This document shows positions 6,855-14,109 of a stretch of DNA of 29,640 bases, piece by piece (position 1 is the stretch's first letter; each line of letters opens with the position of its first letter). Origin of the DNA: an uncultured Campylobacter sp. Its GTDB lineage: Bacteria; Campylobacterota; Campylobacteria; Campylobacterales; Campylobacteraceae. The notes below the pieces were generated by a model. The model searched no databases. It was not told the origin of the DNA and saw nothing but the letters and a program-made list of their open reading frames with translations. The translations under genes and the position numbers were made by a program. Location: assembly GCF_905372745.1 (NCBI RefSeq), contig NZ_CAJPQR010000028.1, forward strand, positions 1-29,640, read 5' to 3'.

Positions 6855-8013
6855 CATACTGATAAACGACGAGGCCTTCGGCGCGCTTGATCTCATAGAA
6901 AATCAAATTTTTAGCAAATTTAACCGCCTGATGAACGAAAAAGAGGCAAACGAGGTCTATGAAACGGGCTTTTTAGGCGGCGAGCCGATGCCCTATGCTT
7001 TCGTTTTCGCGCCGCAAGGCAAGCGCAATCAAGAAACGATAAAAAACGCGCAAAAAGGCGAGAAAATAGAGCTGATAAACTCTAGCGGCGAGCCTGTCGG
7101 ACACATAAACGTAAGCGGCTCGTTTAAATTTGACGAAACCAAAAGCGCGCAAAATATCTTTCGCGCTAACGAAACCGAGTTGGCGCAGCAATGCTGCGGC
7201 AAGCTGGCTATAAGCGGCGAGGTAAAAATCTACGGCAGCGCGCTAGAAAAGGTAAAAGAGCGTATCGAGTCCATTAAAAGGGAGCAAAACGCGCAAAAAA
7301 TCACGGCTATCATGCTTACCGCAGAGCCGTTTAACCGCGCGCACGAACGCCTAATCAGGATGACGATAGACAAGGCTGATTTGGTGTTGCTTTTTTTGCT
7401 AAAAAGCCACGGCGCGGACGAGGTGATGAGCTTTGCGCTCAAAAAAAAGGTGCTTGAATACTTCATCCAAAACTACATCCCGCAAAATCGCCTAATCATC
7501 GTACCGTTTGAAAACTCCAGCCTCTTTAGTTCGCACCTAAATCCGACGCTAGAGTGCATCGCGGCGCATAGGCTGGGCGCCGATAAGCTCGTAGTCGGTC
7601 AAAATCACTCGGGTATCGGGATGTTTTACGATCACAACGTCGCTCACACGGTGCTAGAGCGATACAAAAACGATCTAAATTTAGAGATAGTCGTATTACC
7701 GGAGCTTGTTTATTGCAACGAATGCAAAACGCTAGTTAGCACCAAGACCTGCCCGCACGGCCAGCACCACCACATCAAATACCACGCCCAGACGCTAAAA
7801 ACATTGTTGCTAGCTGGTATCTTGCCGCCTGCGATCCTCATGCGACGCGACATATCGGCGATGGTGCTAAGCGAGCTTTTCCCGAACCGATTTGAAAATA
7901 TCCAAAAGCTTTGCGACGATCTTTTCCCTAGCAACGGGCTGCTCGAAAAGCAGACGGAGAGGGAATTTTACGAAAAATTAATGAAGCTTTATCAGACGAC
8001 GTCGCTAAGCTAA
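6832..8013 (+). CDS. diverged ATP sulfurylase (sulfate adenylyltransferase)-like protein
   Basis: A 393-residue protein with the bacterial Sat architecture: PUA-like N-terminal region (1 to about 150), nucleotidyltransferase core, and a zinc-type motif C295-x2-C298-x8-C307-x-H309. In C. jejuni the gene at this position (Cj1609) is annotated as a putative sulfate adenylyltransferase. The catalytic motifs are altered. The canonical QxRNPxHxxH is here LTAEPFNRAH (162-171), losing Q, R, N and the first H. GRDHAG is GQNHSG (256-261), and the RPE-type loop is RRD. No other sulfate-activation gene lies nearby. Sulfate adenylation is therefore doubtful; it may use another substrate or be regulatory. 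The ATG at 6832, preceded by AAGAGG, lies inside the HP1021-type gene, so the two are translated as a coupled pair. Confidence 0.8.
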   Translation: MTSPRKNSILINDEAFGALDLIENQIFSKFNRLMNEKEANEVYETGFLGGEPMPYAFVFAPQGKRNQETIKNAQKGEKIELINSSGEPVGHINVSGSFKFDETKSAQNIFRANETELAQQCCGKLAISGEVKIYGSALEKVKERIESIKREQNAQKITAIMLTAEPFNRAHERLIRMTIDKADLVLLFLLKSHGADEVMSFALKKKVLEYFIQNYIPQNRLIIVPFENSSLFSSHLNPTLECIAAHRLGADKLVVGQNHSGIGMFYDHNVAHTVLERYKNDLNLEIVVLPELVYCNECKTLVSTKTCPHGQHHHIKYHAQTLKTLLLAGILPPAILMRRDISAMVLSELFPNRFENIQKLCDDLFPSNGLLEKQTEREFYEKLMKLYQTTSLS

Positions 8014-8024
8014 ATTTGCTTTCT

Positions 8025-8050
8025 GCCGTTTTGGTAAAGCGGCTTGTTTT
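8025..8050 (+). terminator. terminator of the ispDF operon
   Basis: GCCGTTTT (8025-8032) pairs with AAAGCGGC (8036-8043), including one G-U pair, around a GGT loop, and is followed by TTGTTTT. It begins 12 bases after the sulfurylase-like stop codon. Stem, short loop and T-rich tail fit an intrinsic terminator. Confidence 0.65.
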
Positions 8051-8321
8051 GCGAGCATTTTAACGGAGTCGGTAAATTTAGCACGCGTCTTAGCTTTGCT
8101 AAATTTGAGCCGTAGGCGAAGTAAGGTATTTGGATTTGCCCTGCGTAGTGCGCCTAAAATTTTACGTTTGAATTTACAACCGAGCTTTTTATAGATTCTG
8201 GCTTTAAATTTACTCGCCTAGACCCGCGCCGCAAAACTTTAAAATTCGATGCTATTTATCTATGACGCGAGGCTGCGGCTTTACCAGCGAGAGGCGTTTG
8301 CCGCATTTGGCGTCAAATTTG

Positions 8322-8338
8322 ACGTTTTTCGGCGCCGG
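8322..8338 (+). repeat. 17-base direct repeat, copy 1 (copy 2 inside pgpA)
   Basis: ACGTTTTTCGGCGCCGG at 8322-8338 recurs exactly at 8596-8612 within the first codons of pgpA, where it encodes the family motif TFFGAG. In copy 1 the surrounding sequence is different and does not continue as a pgpA-like frame. This may be a remnant of a local duplication. Confidence 0.6.
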
Positions 8339-8507
8339 TTTTTGCGCAGGGTGCGGTCGTGCTTGCCGTCAAAATTTACGAGTCAAAAGCCTGGGTAAAA
8401 TTTACGCTTTTGCTTCAAATTTATCGGCTCGCGCCTGCAAATTTGAAAATATCCGAGCTTGGCGCAAATTTGACGTTTGAATTTTGAAATTTGCAAGCTA
8501 AATTTGC

Positions 8508-8513
8508 TAAAAT
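8508..8513 (+). promoter_or_regulatory. candidate -10 box for pgpA
   Basis: TTTGCTAAAAT places TAAAAT about 65 bases before the preferred pgpA start, with a TG-containing extended element. No -35 box is evident. It is one of several AT-rich candidates here. Confidence 0.35.
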
Positions 8514-8577
8514 CGCGCTAAAAATCGGCGAGTAAAAATGCGCCGATGATGATTTAAATTTGATTTCAAGGAATATT

Positions 8578-9075
8578 ATGCAAAGGTTGTTTTTAACGTT
8601 TTTCGGCGCCGGCCTAAGCCCCAAAGCTCCCGGCACGGTGGGCTCGATAGCGGGCGCGGTCGCGGCGTTTGGGATTTTGATGATCTTGCCCGCTTCCACG
8701 CTATTTTTGGTTTCGATTTGCCTTTTTTTATATAGCATAAAGATTATCGACGATTATGAGGCGAAAACCGGCGTGCACGATCACGGCAGCATCGTGATAG
8801 ACGAGGTTGCGGGCGTTTGGCTGGCGATATCTATCAGCGGTGCTACGGCGGTGCAGTTTGCGCTCTCGGTTTTGTTTTTTAGGGTGTTTGATATCTGGAA
8901 ACCTTCCGTGATAGGACGCATCGATAGGGATGTCAAGGGCGGACTCGGCGTGATGGGCGACGATATGCTAGCAGGGCTTTTTGCAGGGCTTCTTAGCGCG
9001 ATTTGCTACGAGGCCGTGACGAAGATCGGGCTTGACTACGAGTGGGTCAAATTTGAGCTGCCGTTTGTGAAGTAA
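8578..9075 (+). CDS. pgpA: phosphatidylglycerophosphatase A
   Basis: An inner-membrane lipid phosphatase that removes phosphate from phosphatidylglycerol phosphate to make phosphatidylglycerol. The 165-residue protein shows the PgpA pattern: LTFFGAGLSPKAPGTVGS near the start, DEVAGVW in the middle, then FFRVFDIWKPSVIGRIDRD and GGLGVMGDDMLAGL, with acidic residues for metal binding. Three or four membrane segments alternate with these loops. An upstream TTG at 8560 would add six residues, but the ATG at 8578 has AAGGAA seven bases ahead and is preferred. The position two genes after the HP1021-type regulator matches C. jejuni Cj1610. Here it is separated from its neighbours by unusually long non-coding DNA, so it is probably transcribed alone. 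Confidence 0.92.
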   Translation: MQRLFLTFFGAGLSPKAPGTVGSIAGAVAAFGILMILPASTLFLVSICLFLYSIKIIDDYEAKTGVHDHGSIVIDEVAGVWLAISISGATAVQFALSVLFFRVFDIWKPSVIGRIDRDVKGGLGVMGDDMLAGLFAGLLSAICYEAVTKIGLDYEWVKFELPFVK

Positions 9076-9109
9076 GCTAACGCAGATAAGCGTCGTCTTG
9101 TTTAAAGGG

Positions 9110-9141
9110 CGCCGAATTTGGCCCAAAGTCTAAATTCGGCG
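9110..9141 (+). terminator. hairpin after pgpA
   Basis: CGCCGAATTT (9110-9119) and AAATTCGGCG (9132-9141) are exact reverse complements around a 12-base loop, 35 bases beyond the pgpA stop. It lacks a T-run afterwards, so it may protect the transcript's 3' end rather than terminate. Confidence 0.4.
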
Positions 9142-9514
9142 GGCAAATAGGGACGCTTTAGCGTAAATCTATCGGTATCGCGCAGCTAGCCGAGTCGCTT
9201 TTTGGGGCATAAAAGACTAAATTTGAGATTGCCGATTTTAGCTTTGTAAAAGCGCGGGCGCAAAAGTACTTTCGGCCTACGAGTAAAAACCGCCTAATTT
9301 AAGCTTTAGCCTCGGCGATACCCGTTTTTGCGCATTTAAAGCGTTAAATTTTAACCAAACGGGTTATAGCTACCTGAAAAATACGGTATCTTATCGGCGA
9401 ATAAGCGGTTTGCGCTCCTTTATCTTTAAAACGGCGCTAAAATATGCGTATCGCTCGACTGCGCCTGGTCTGCGCGCTTTCAGGCCAAGCTTAAATGCCG
9501 TAAGTGTCGTTTTT

Positions 9515-9535
9515 ACCGCTTGATAAAAGAGCGGT
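9515..9535 (-). terminator. weak hairpin downstream of the ccsBA transcript
   Basis: ACCGCT (9515-9520) and AGCGGT (9530-9535) form a six-base stem; read leftward it is followed by an A/T-rich run that includes several T. It lies about 125 bases past the stop of the leftward membrane-protein gene, so it is a weak terminator candidate. Confidence 0.3.
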
Positions 9536-9659
9536 TAAATTAGGCGATTTAGATTAATCCTAGGCCCATAAAATCAGTAAACGAGGGTTTTATGGCAGCG
9601 GTGCGAGATGAGCGTTTTATCTACCGAAATTAGCATTTTGGGTCTTTAAAATTTACGAG

Positions 9660-10091
9660 CTACGACCTACTTTTTAAGGTTCCTTTTTGCTCGTAGGCCT
9701 CGATTTCTCTTACGTACTCGGGATTTTTCTTTTTTAATTCGTTGCTCATAAATGCGATTAGCTTAGCGTCGGCGTTTTTGTGCGAGGCTAAAGCTGTAAT
9801 AAAATTTAGATACTCTTTGGCTTCGTCGGGAGCTACGCCATCTTTTTTGGGCGGTAATCTAAAATTCGTAGAAAACATCCTTAATATAGAAAAAAGTTTA
9901 TTTTTACTAGTACTAGGATCGCTTGCGACGGTAAATAGGTCGTCTAAAGTAACGCCCCGCTCAGCGGCCTCTTTGGCTGCGGCGCTGGCTGCGATCTTGT
10001 CGCCGCCGAGTTTTGCCGCTAGAAAAATAAGAGAAGCTACGAGTATTAAAATAACGGTCGCTAAAATGATTACTACTGCGGTTTGATTCAT
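9660..10091 (-). CDS. small single-span membrane protein coupled to ccsBA
   Basis: A 143-residue protein I do not recognise by name. Residues 5-27 are a strong hydrophobic segment (VVIILATVILILVASLIFLA); the rest is soluble and helical, with TLDDLFTVASDPSTSKNKL and a Lys/Glu-rich C-terminus, suggesting a membrane anchor with a cytoplasmic domain. Its ATG shares one base with the ccsBA stop codon (TAATG), so translation is almost certainly coupled. That tight link suggests a role in cytochrome c assembly or in stabilising CcsBA, but this is inference from context only. Similar small membrane proteins beside ccsBA occur in other Campylobacter as far as I recall. Confidence 0.75.
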   Translation of the reverse strand: MNQTAVVIILATVILILVASLIFLAAKLGGDKIAASAAAKEAAERGVTLDDLFTVASDPSTSKNKLFSILRMFSTNFRLPPKKDGVAPDEAKEYLNFITALASHKNADAKLIAFMSNELKKKNPEYVREIEAYEQKGTLKSRS

Positions 10092-13000
10092 TATAGTTTT
10101 ACTCCTTTTATAGGCTTTCTAAAATACGCCAACACGGCGATCAAAACCATCAAAAGCGCGCCTATCCATACGAAAGGCGGCACCGGCACCGGCTCGCCGG
10201 CAGCGTAGGAGTGCATGCCGCTGAGATAAAAATTTACGCCAAAATACGTCATTATAATCGACCAATAAGCAAACATAGAAGCGACGGCAAAGACGTACTG
10301 GCTATTTAGCTTAGGGATAAATCTAACGTGCAAAACGGCCGCGTATATCAGGATGGAAACTAGCGCCCAGGTCTCTTTACTATCCCAGCCCCAGTAGCGA
10401 CCCCAGCTCTCGTTAGCCCACACGCCGCCTAGGAAATTTCCCATCGTAAGCAGGCTAAGGCCCAGTATCATCGCCATCTCGTTTATGCGAGTAGCCTCAA
10501 GGATATTTCGCGAAATTTCTTTATTTTCTTTATCGCCTTGCAGAATAAAAAGTGTGAGCGTAAACATACCGAGCAGCGAACAAAGTCCTAAAAATCCGTA
10601 GCTAGCCGTGATAACAGATACGTGGATCGTTAGCCAGTAGCTCTGAAGCACGGGCGCTAGAGTAGTGATTTGCGGATCCATCCAGCTAAGGTGCGCTACA
10701 AATAGCGTAACGCCCGATAAAATCGACGTTAGCGCCATAGCCACCGGGCTTTGGCGAGAAAAAACTATGCCGGATAAACTCAAAGCCCAAGCGATGTAAA
10801 TCATCGATTCGTAAGAGTTACTCCAAGGAGCGTGCTCGGCGACGTACCAGCGCACTCCGATACCGAAAGTATGTAGTAAAAAGGCTAGGATATTTATGCC
10901 GTAGACGATTTTAAATAGCCCCTTAATATTTAGTTTAGGGCGCGCCATCTTGACGAAAATGAAGCACAAAAGCCCAAATCCGGCTAAAAGATATACGAGC
11001 GTGAGCGATTCGAAAATTTTATACTCGTTAAAAAATAGCTCCATTTCGACGCGTTTTTGGCTTGGGATGACGGATTTGCCGTGTTCTTGTTGATAGGTTT
11101 TTATCTCGGCTAGAGCTTGGTTTGCTTTGCGCCAGTTATTGTTCTCGGTAGCGTCGGCGACGCCGGTAAAATAATCTTTTAGCATCCTGACGATTTGTTC
11201 GCTCTCGTTTTTAGGCAGATACATCATCGCAGAAGCTATGCCGTACCAGGTATTATTTGGGTCGTCTATCTTTGGAAATACGGCGAAAATTTCGCCCCAA
11301 AATACCATATGAAGGATGTTTAGCCGCTCGTCTATTTTTTGTATATCTTTATCAAACGTGCCTCGCTCGCCCGGCATTTTACGGTTTGCGGCTTCGGCGA
11401 ATTTGGAGAGTTTGTAGGCGATTTTACCGTCTTTGTCGCTTTCAAAAAAGTCGTTGTAGCTTGCAAATTTGTCCTTTTCGTCTATGCCGATTAGCTTTTT
11501 TATCTCTTTATTATTTACGTAGATTATAGGTTTGTCGCGCCAGTAAAAACCGTTCGTCATCATCGAAAGCACGGCTTGGTCGGCATTTAGCCCTTCAAGC
11601 GTATCGCTACGGTGGATTTTGTTTAAGATATCTCTTGCGACCGTATCAAAAGGCTTCATCCTGCCGTCGCCGCTTTGAACTATTAGCGTAGAAAGCTCTT
11701 TGGCGTGACTTGCGTCGATATTTAAAGCCTCGTCCATAGCGTAAATTTTAGTCGGCGAAAACGCTGCCGCGCTCGTTACCAAAAGGATTGCGGCAAGCTT
11801 TTTGACGGCGTCTTCGTTTATCATTTTGGCTAGTTTTCTAAAGCGCGAGCGAGGATTTATTACGTTTAAAAATAGCCCGAGTCCCAGTAAAAAATAGCCG
11901 ACGTAGGTCGGGATTTTGCCCGGGTCGCGGTTTACCGATAATACTGTGCCAAGCTCGTCCATATCGTAGCTGCTTTGGAAAAATCTATATCCGTCGTGGT
12001 CTAGTACGTGGTTCATGTAAATTTTATAAGGAAAATCGCCGGTGCGTGAGTCCTCGACGATGACGTCGCTAGAGTAGCTCATCGGCGAATTTGAGCCCGG
12101 ATAGCGCTTAAGCTCGAAGTCGTTTAACTTTATAGAAAAAGGAAGTTCGATCATTTTAGCGCCCCAGTAGACGTTAAAAAGCACGCTGTCTATTTTCGCT
12201 TTTGCCGGCGCGTAGCTGTTTTCGTATAGGGTTAGTTGCTCGGTTTGCCCGTCGTAGGTTAAATTTGCCACGAGCGCGTCGAATTCTCCGTTTTTGCTAA
12301 CGATACGCTGTGCGGCCTTAGTTAGTAGGGACTTTGGGACGAAATTTACCTCAGCAACCGTATAAAGCCTCATCGGCAAAAACTCAGTCTCTTTATCCTT
12401 GGCGTACTCGCCTTTTTCATTCGTCGCCATCGTAAAGTAGCCGATATTTTGGTTCGAAGTTAGATAAAATTTGCCCTCTTTTAGCTCGATTTTGACGAAA
12501 TTTTCAAGTAGCGGCTGCGCGTCGAATGCAAAGCTAACGCCGCCCACCTCGCGAGTTTGGCCGGCTTGTAGGCTTATTTCCTCTTTTGAGTCTGGGCTTG
12601 AGACCGCAAGCCTAACGAGCGGCTCGCCCTTGTCTGCTTCGTAGTACTCGGTCTCGGCATTTTTGTAGTAGCCTTCAAAGCTTAAATTTGCCTTCTTATC
12701 CTCGATTTTAAGCGGTAAATTAAAACCGTTTAAGCCAAAAGAAGTGATGTACTTTTGGATAGAATCCGAGTAAATTTTACCGTCTTTTTCGGCTGCGATT
12801 TCTATTCTCGAAGCCGACCCGAAAACGGCGTTTGAAGCTTCGTTTTCTCTTATGCGCATCGTGCCTTCAAAGCCCATATATCGCGTCATAGCAGCGCCTA
12901 AAAGCATAAATAAAAAGCTAACGTGAAATATCAAAACGGGTAGTTTTTCATTTCTAAAAAGGTCGTATCTAAAAAGATTGTAAGCTAAATTTATACCCAA

Positions 13001-13168
13001 AAGCACCTGCACTAGAGCAAACCAGCTCGCGCCGTAAACCGCAGCCCACGCGCTTTTGGTATCGTAGTAGCTTTCTATTATCGTCGCCGCGCCGCTAGCG
13101 ACCGCAAATATTATCAGTAAAACAATCGCCGAGGTCATACTAAAAAATATGGACTTTAATTCTCTCAA
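10091..13168 (-). CDS. ccsBA: fused ResB-CcsA cytochrome c synthase (system II)
   Basis: A 1025-residue inner-membrane protein that exports haem and attaches it to periplasmic apocytochromes c. The N-terminal ResB/CcsB part has three membrane spans in the first 100 residues, a large periplasmic region to about 410, then another span. After a second hydrophobic segment near 455-475 comes an epsilonproteobacterial middle region (SGDGRMKPFDTVARDIL). From about 712 the CcsA part has multiple spans and the haem-binding WWD motif (WANESWGRYWGWDSKE) at about 915-932, plus histidines in HLSWMDPQ and LTIHVSVI. The start is a TTG with AAGGAT upstream; the N-terminus matches the family without extension. 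It is the first gene of a two-gene leftward operon. It would mature cytochromes used with respiratory enzymes such as those encoded nearby, although no c-type cytochrome gene lies in the window. Confidence 0.95.
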   Translation of the reverse strand: MRELKSIFFSMTSAIVLLIIFAVASGAATIIESYYDTKSAWAAVYGASWFALVQVLLGINLAYNLFRYDLFRNEKLPVLIFHVSFLFMLLGAAMTRYMGFEGTMRIRENEASNAVFGSASRIEIAAEKDGKIYSDSIQKYITSFGLNGFNLPLKIEDKKANLSFEGYYKNAETEYYEADKGEPLVRLAVSSPDSKEEISLQAGQTREVGGVSFAFDAQPLLENFVKIELKEGKFYLTSNQNIGYFTMATNEKGEYAKDKETEFLPMRLYTVAEVNFVPKSLLTKAAQRIVSKNGEFDALVANLTYDGQTEQLTLYENSYAPAKAKIDSVLFNVYWGAKMIELPFSIKLNDFELKRYPGSNSPMSYSSDVIVEDSRTGDFPYKIYMNHVLDHDGYRFFQSSYDMDELGTVLSVNRDPGKIPTYVGYFLLGLGLFLNVINPRSRFRKLAKMINEDAVKKLAAILLVTSAAAFSPTKIYAMDEALNIDASHAKELSTLIVQSGDGRMKPFDTVARDILNKIHRSDTLEGLNADQAVLSMMTNGFYWRDKPIIYVNNKEIKKLIGIDEKDKFASYNDFFESDKDGKIAYKLSKFAEAANRKMPGERGTFDKDIQKIDERLNILHMVFWGEIFAVFPKIDDPNNTWYGIASAMMYLPKNESEQIVRMLKDYFTGVADATENNNWRKANQALAEIKTYQQEHGKSVIPSQKRVEMELFFNEYKIFESLTLVYLLAGFGLLCFIFVKMARPKLNIKGLFKIVYGINILAFLLHTFGIGVRWYVAEHAPWSNSYESMIYIAWALSLSGIVFSRQSPVAMALTSILSGVTLFVAHLSWMDPQITTLAPVLQSYWLTIHVSVITASYGFLGLCSLLGMFTLTLFILQGDKENKEISRNILEATRINEMAMILGLSLLTMGNFLGGVWANESWGRYWGWDSKETWALVSILIYAAVLHVRFIPKLNSQYVFAVASMFAYWSIIMTYFGVNFYLSGMHSYAAGEPVPVPPFVWIGALLMVLIAVLAYFRKPIKGVKL

Positions 13169-13208
13169 AATTTATCCTTAAAAATGCAAAATCGAAAACA
13201 AAGTGTGC

Positions 13209-13214
13209 ATTATA
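13209..13214 (-). promoter_or_regulatory. -10 box of the ccsBA operon
   Basis: On the leftward strand TTAC-TATAAT-GC lies about 41 bases upstream of the ccsBA start, preceded by an AT-rich TTTAAAAAA run. It is a perfect -10 hexamer in the intergenic gap between the hydrolase gene and ccsBA, so ccsBA has its own promoter. Confidence 0.65.
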
Positions 13215-13234
13215 GTAACATTTTTTAAATAATT

Positions 13235-13810
13235 TTACTTTTGATCGCCCGTTTTCGGTAAAGCTGCATCCCTAAATAAATTTAGCATAAACTCAAATTC
13301 GCTAAAGCCGTCCGCGCCCAAAAAGTGCCCGCCTTTTTCAAAGATATCGGGCGTTACGCCTAAATTTCTCGCGACCTTTAGGCTAAGCTCGCAAGGCACG
13401 ATATAGTCGTCTTTTGCGGCTATTACTTTTATAAAATTCGTCGCTGATTTTATCTTTTCGTAGGCGATTTGCGGTTCGCAAAACTCATCTAAAATCGCAA
13501 ATTCCTCAATCGGCTCGTCAAACGGCGAGATGAGAACCAGACCGCCCAATTTGGGCAAATTTGCAAAACTGCTAAGAAAATTTAGGCTAGTTATCGTGCC
13601 TAGGCTGTGCGCGATGATGAATGAATTTTCGCCTAAATTTACGTTTTGCTTCATCGTTTCTAGCCACTGGTTTAGCTTTGGCGTTTGCGGGGTTGGCATC
13701 TTTAAAATTTCCACCTCGGCAAGGCCGCGCATCTTTTCTTTAAACCAAGAAAACCAGTGGCTTTGCGGCGAGGCGTCGTAGCCGTGAATTATATAAATTT
13801 GCTTTTTCAT
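13235..13810 (-). CDS. RBBP9/YdeN-type serine hydrolase (alpha/beta fold)
   Basis: A 191-residue small alpha/beta hydrolase. The N-terminal IYIIHGYDASPQSHWFSWF matches the RBBP9/YdeN family; the nucleophile elbow is A-H-S69-L-G, the acid is Asp134 or Asp135 in AAKDDYIVP, and the base is His162 in GGHFLGADGF. No signal peptide is seen, so it is cytoplasmic. The natural substrate of this family is generally unknown. It has its own promoter-like TATAAT on the leftward strand (13840-13845) and lies 66 bases upstream of ccsBA, which also has its own promoter, so the two need not be functionally linked. It faces psrABC across a 299-base divergent region. Confidence 0.85.
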   Translation of the reverse strand: MKKQIYIIHGYDASPQSHWFSWFKEKMRGLAEVEILKMPTPQTPKLNQWLETMKQNVNLGENSFIIAHSLGTITSLNFLSSFANLPKLGGLVLISPFDEPIEEFAILDEFCEPQIAYEKIKSATNFIKVIAAKDDYIVPCELSLKVARNLGVTPDIFEKGGHFLGADGFSEFEFMLNLFRDAALPKTGDQK

Positions 13811-13839
13811 TAATTTTGCCTTTTTAAAAAAATACGCGA

Positions 13840-13845
13840 ATTATA
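13840..13845 (-). promoter_or_regulatory. -10 box of the serine hydrolase gene
   Basis: Leftward strand GTA-TATAAT-TCG lies about 30 bases before the hydrolase ATG. It is an exact hexamer and well spaced. An AAGGC ribosome site follows. Confidence 0.55.
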
Positions 13846-14014
13846 TACAAATAAAATTAAAATAATTTTTGGCAAAAATCGCAAGAGTTATTTTTAAATT
13901 ATAAATTTAAGCAAACGGCAGATAAAATATCATCATCTGTTAAAATTTGATATTTGTAAATTCGGCAAATTTGAAGTTAAATTTAAATTATTTCCCTAAA
14001 AAACGGATATTGGT

Positions 14015-14038
14015 TATCAATTAAAATTTATATTGATA
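14015..14038. promoter_or_regulatory. inverted repeat upstream of the psrA promoter
   Basis: TATCAAT (14015-14021) and ATTGATA (14032-14038) are exact reverse complements separated by ten AT bases. A further ATTGAT lies at 14062-14067, 30 bases after the second arm. The repeat sits just upstream of the psrA -10 box, where an activator would bind. The half-site order (ATCAA first, TTGAT second) is the reverse of an FNR box, so it is not a standard FNR site. Confidence 0.4.
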
Positions 14039-14051
14039 TAAAGATTTTACG

Positions 14052-14057
14052 TATAAT
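14052..14057 (+). promoter_or_regulatory. -10 box of psrABC
   Basis: GATTTTACG-TATAAT places a perfect -10 hexamer 53 bases before the psrA ATG in T-rich DNA, the usual Campylobacter pattern. Transcription would start near 14064. Confidence 0.6.
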
Positions 14058-14109
14058 TTACATTGATTATTTAAGATTTCATCAAATTTATTTCAAAAAG
14101 GGAGAAAAA

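Larger units (their letters stand above)
8051..8577. other. long intergenic stretch before pgpA
   Basis: No convincing gene. Short open frames (for example a 72-codon rightward one at 8262-8480) lack a ribosome site and have biased composition. Near-identical words recur, notably CAAATTTGACGTTT at about 8315 and 8466, and a 17-base word shared with the start of pgpA (listed separately). GCAAATTT / AAATTTGC at 8464-8471 and 8487-8494 form an inverted repeat. It could be decayed coding DNA or a regulatory leader. Confidence 0.5.
9076..9659. other. long gene-free stretch after pgpA
   Basis: No open frame with a credible start, composition or motif was found on either strand. It holds two hairpins (listed) and no recognisable RNA gene. 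Its length is unusual for compact Campylobacter chromosomes, so it may be the remains of a lost gene. Confidence 0.5.
13811..14109. other. divergent promoter region between hydrolase and psrABC
   Basis: This 299-base AT-rich region contains no gene. It holds a leftward TATAAT for the hydrolase (13840-13845), a rightward TATAAT for psrA (14052-14057), a 7-bp inverted repeat upstream of that box, and repeated ATTGAT words. The psrA ribosome site AAAGGGAG lies at 14098-14104. It is the likely seat of control of sulfur respiration by the nearby two-component system or a global regulator. Confidence 0.6.

Noticed and set aside
8262..8480. 72-codon rightward open frame before pgpA
   Set aside because: No ribosome site, odd Cys/Arg-rich composition, and part of it only echoes the 17-base repeat; it is more likely chance or remnant.
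8421..8738. 105-codon leftward open frame over the start of pgpA
   Set aside because: It lies antisense to the conserved pgpA coding region and has no start context.
14015..14038. FNR-type box at the psrA promoter
   Set aside because: The half-sites are in the reverse order (ATCAA then TTGAT) and the spacing is wrong for FNR.
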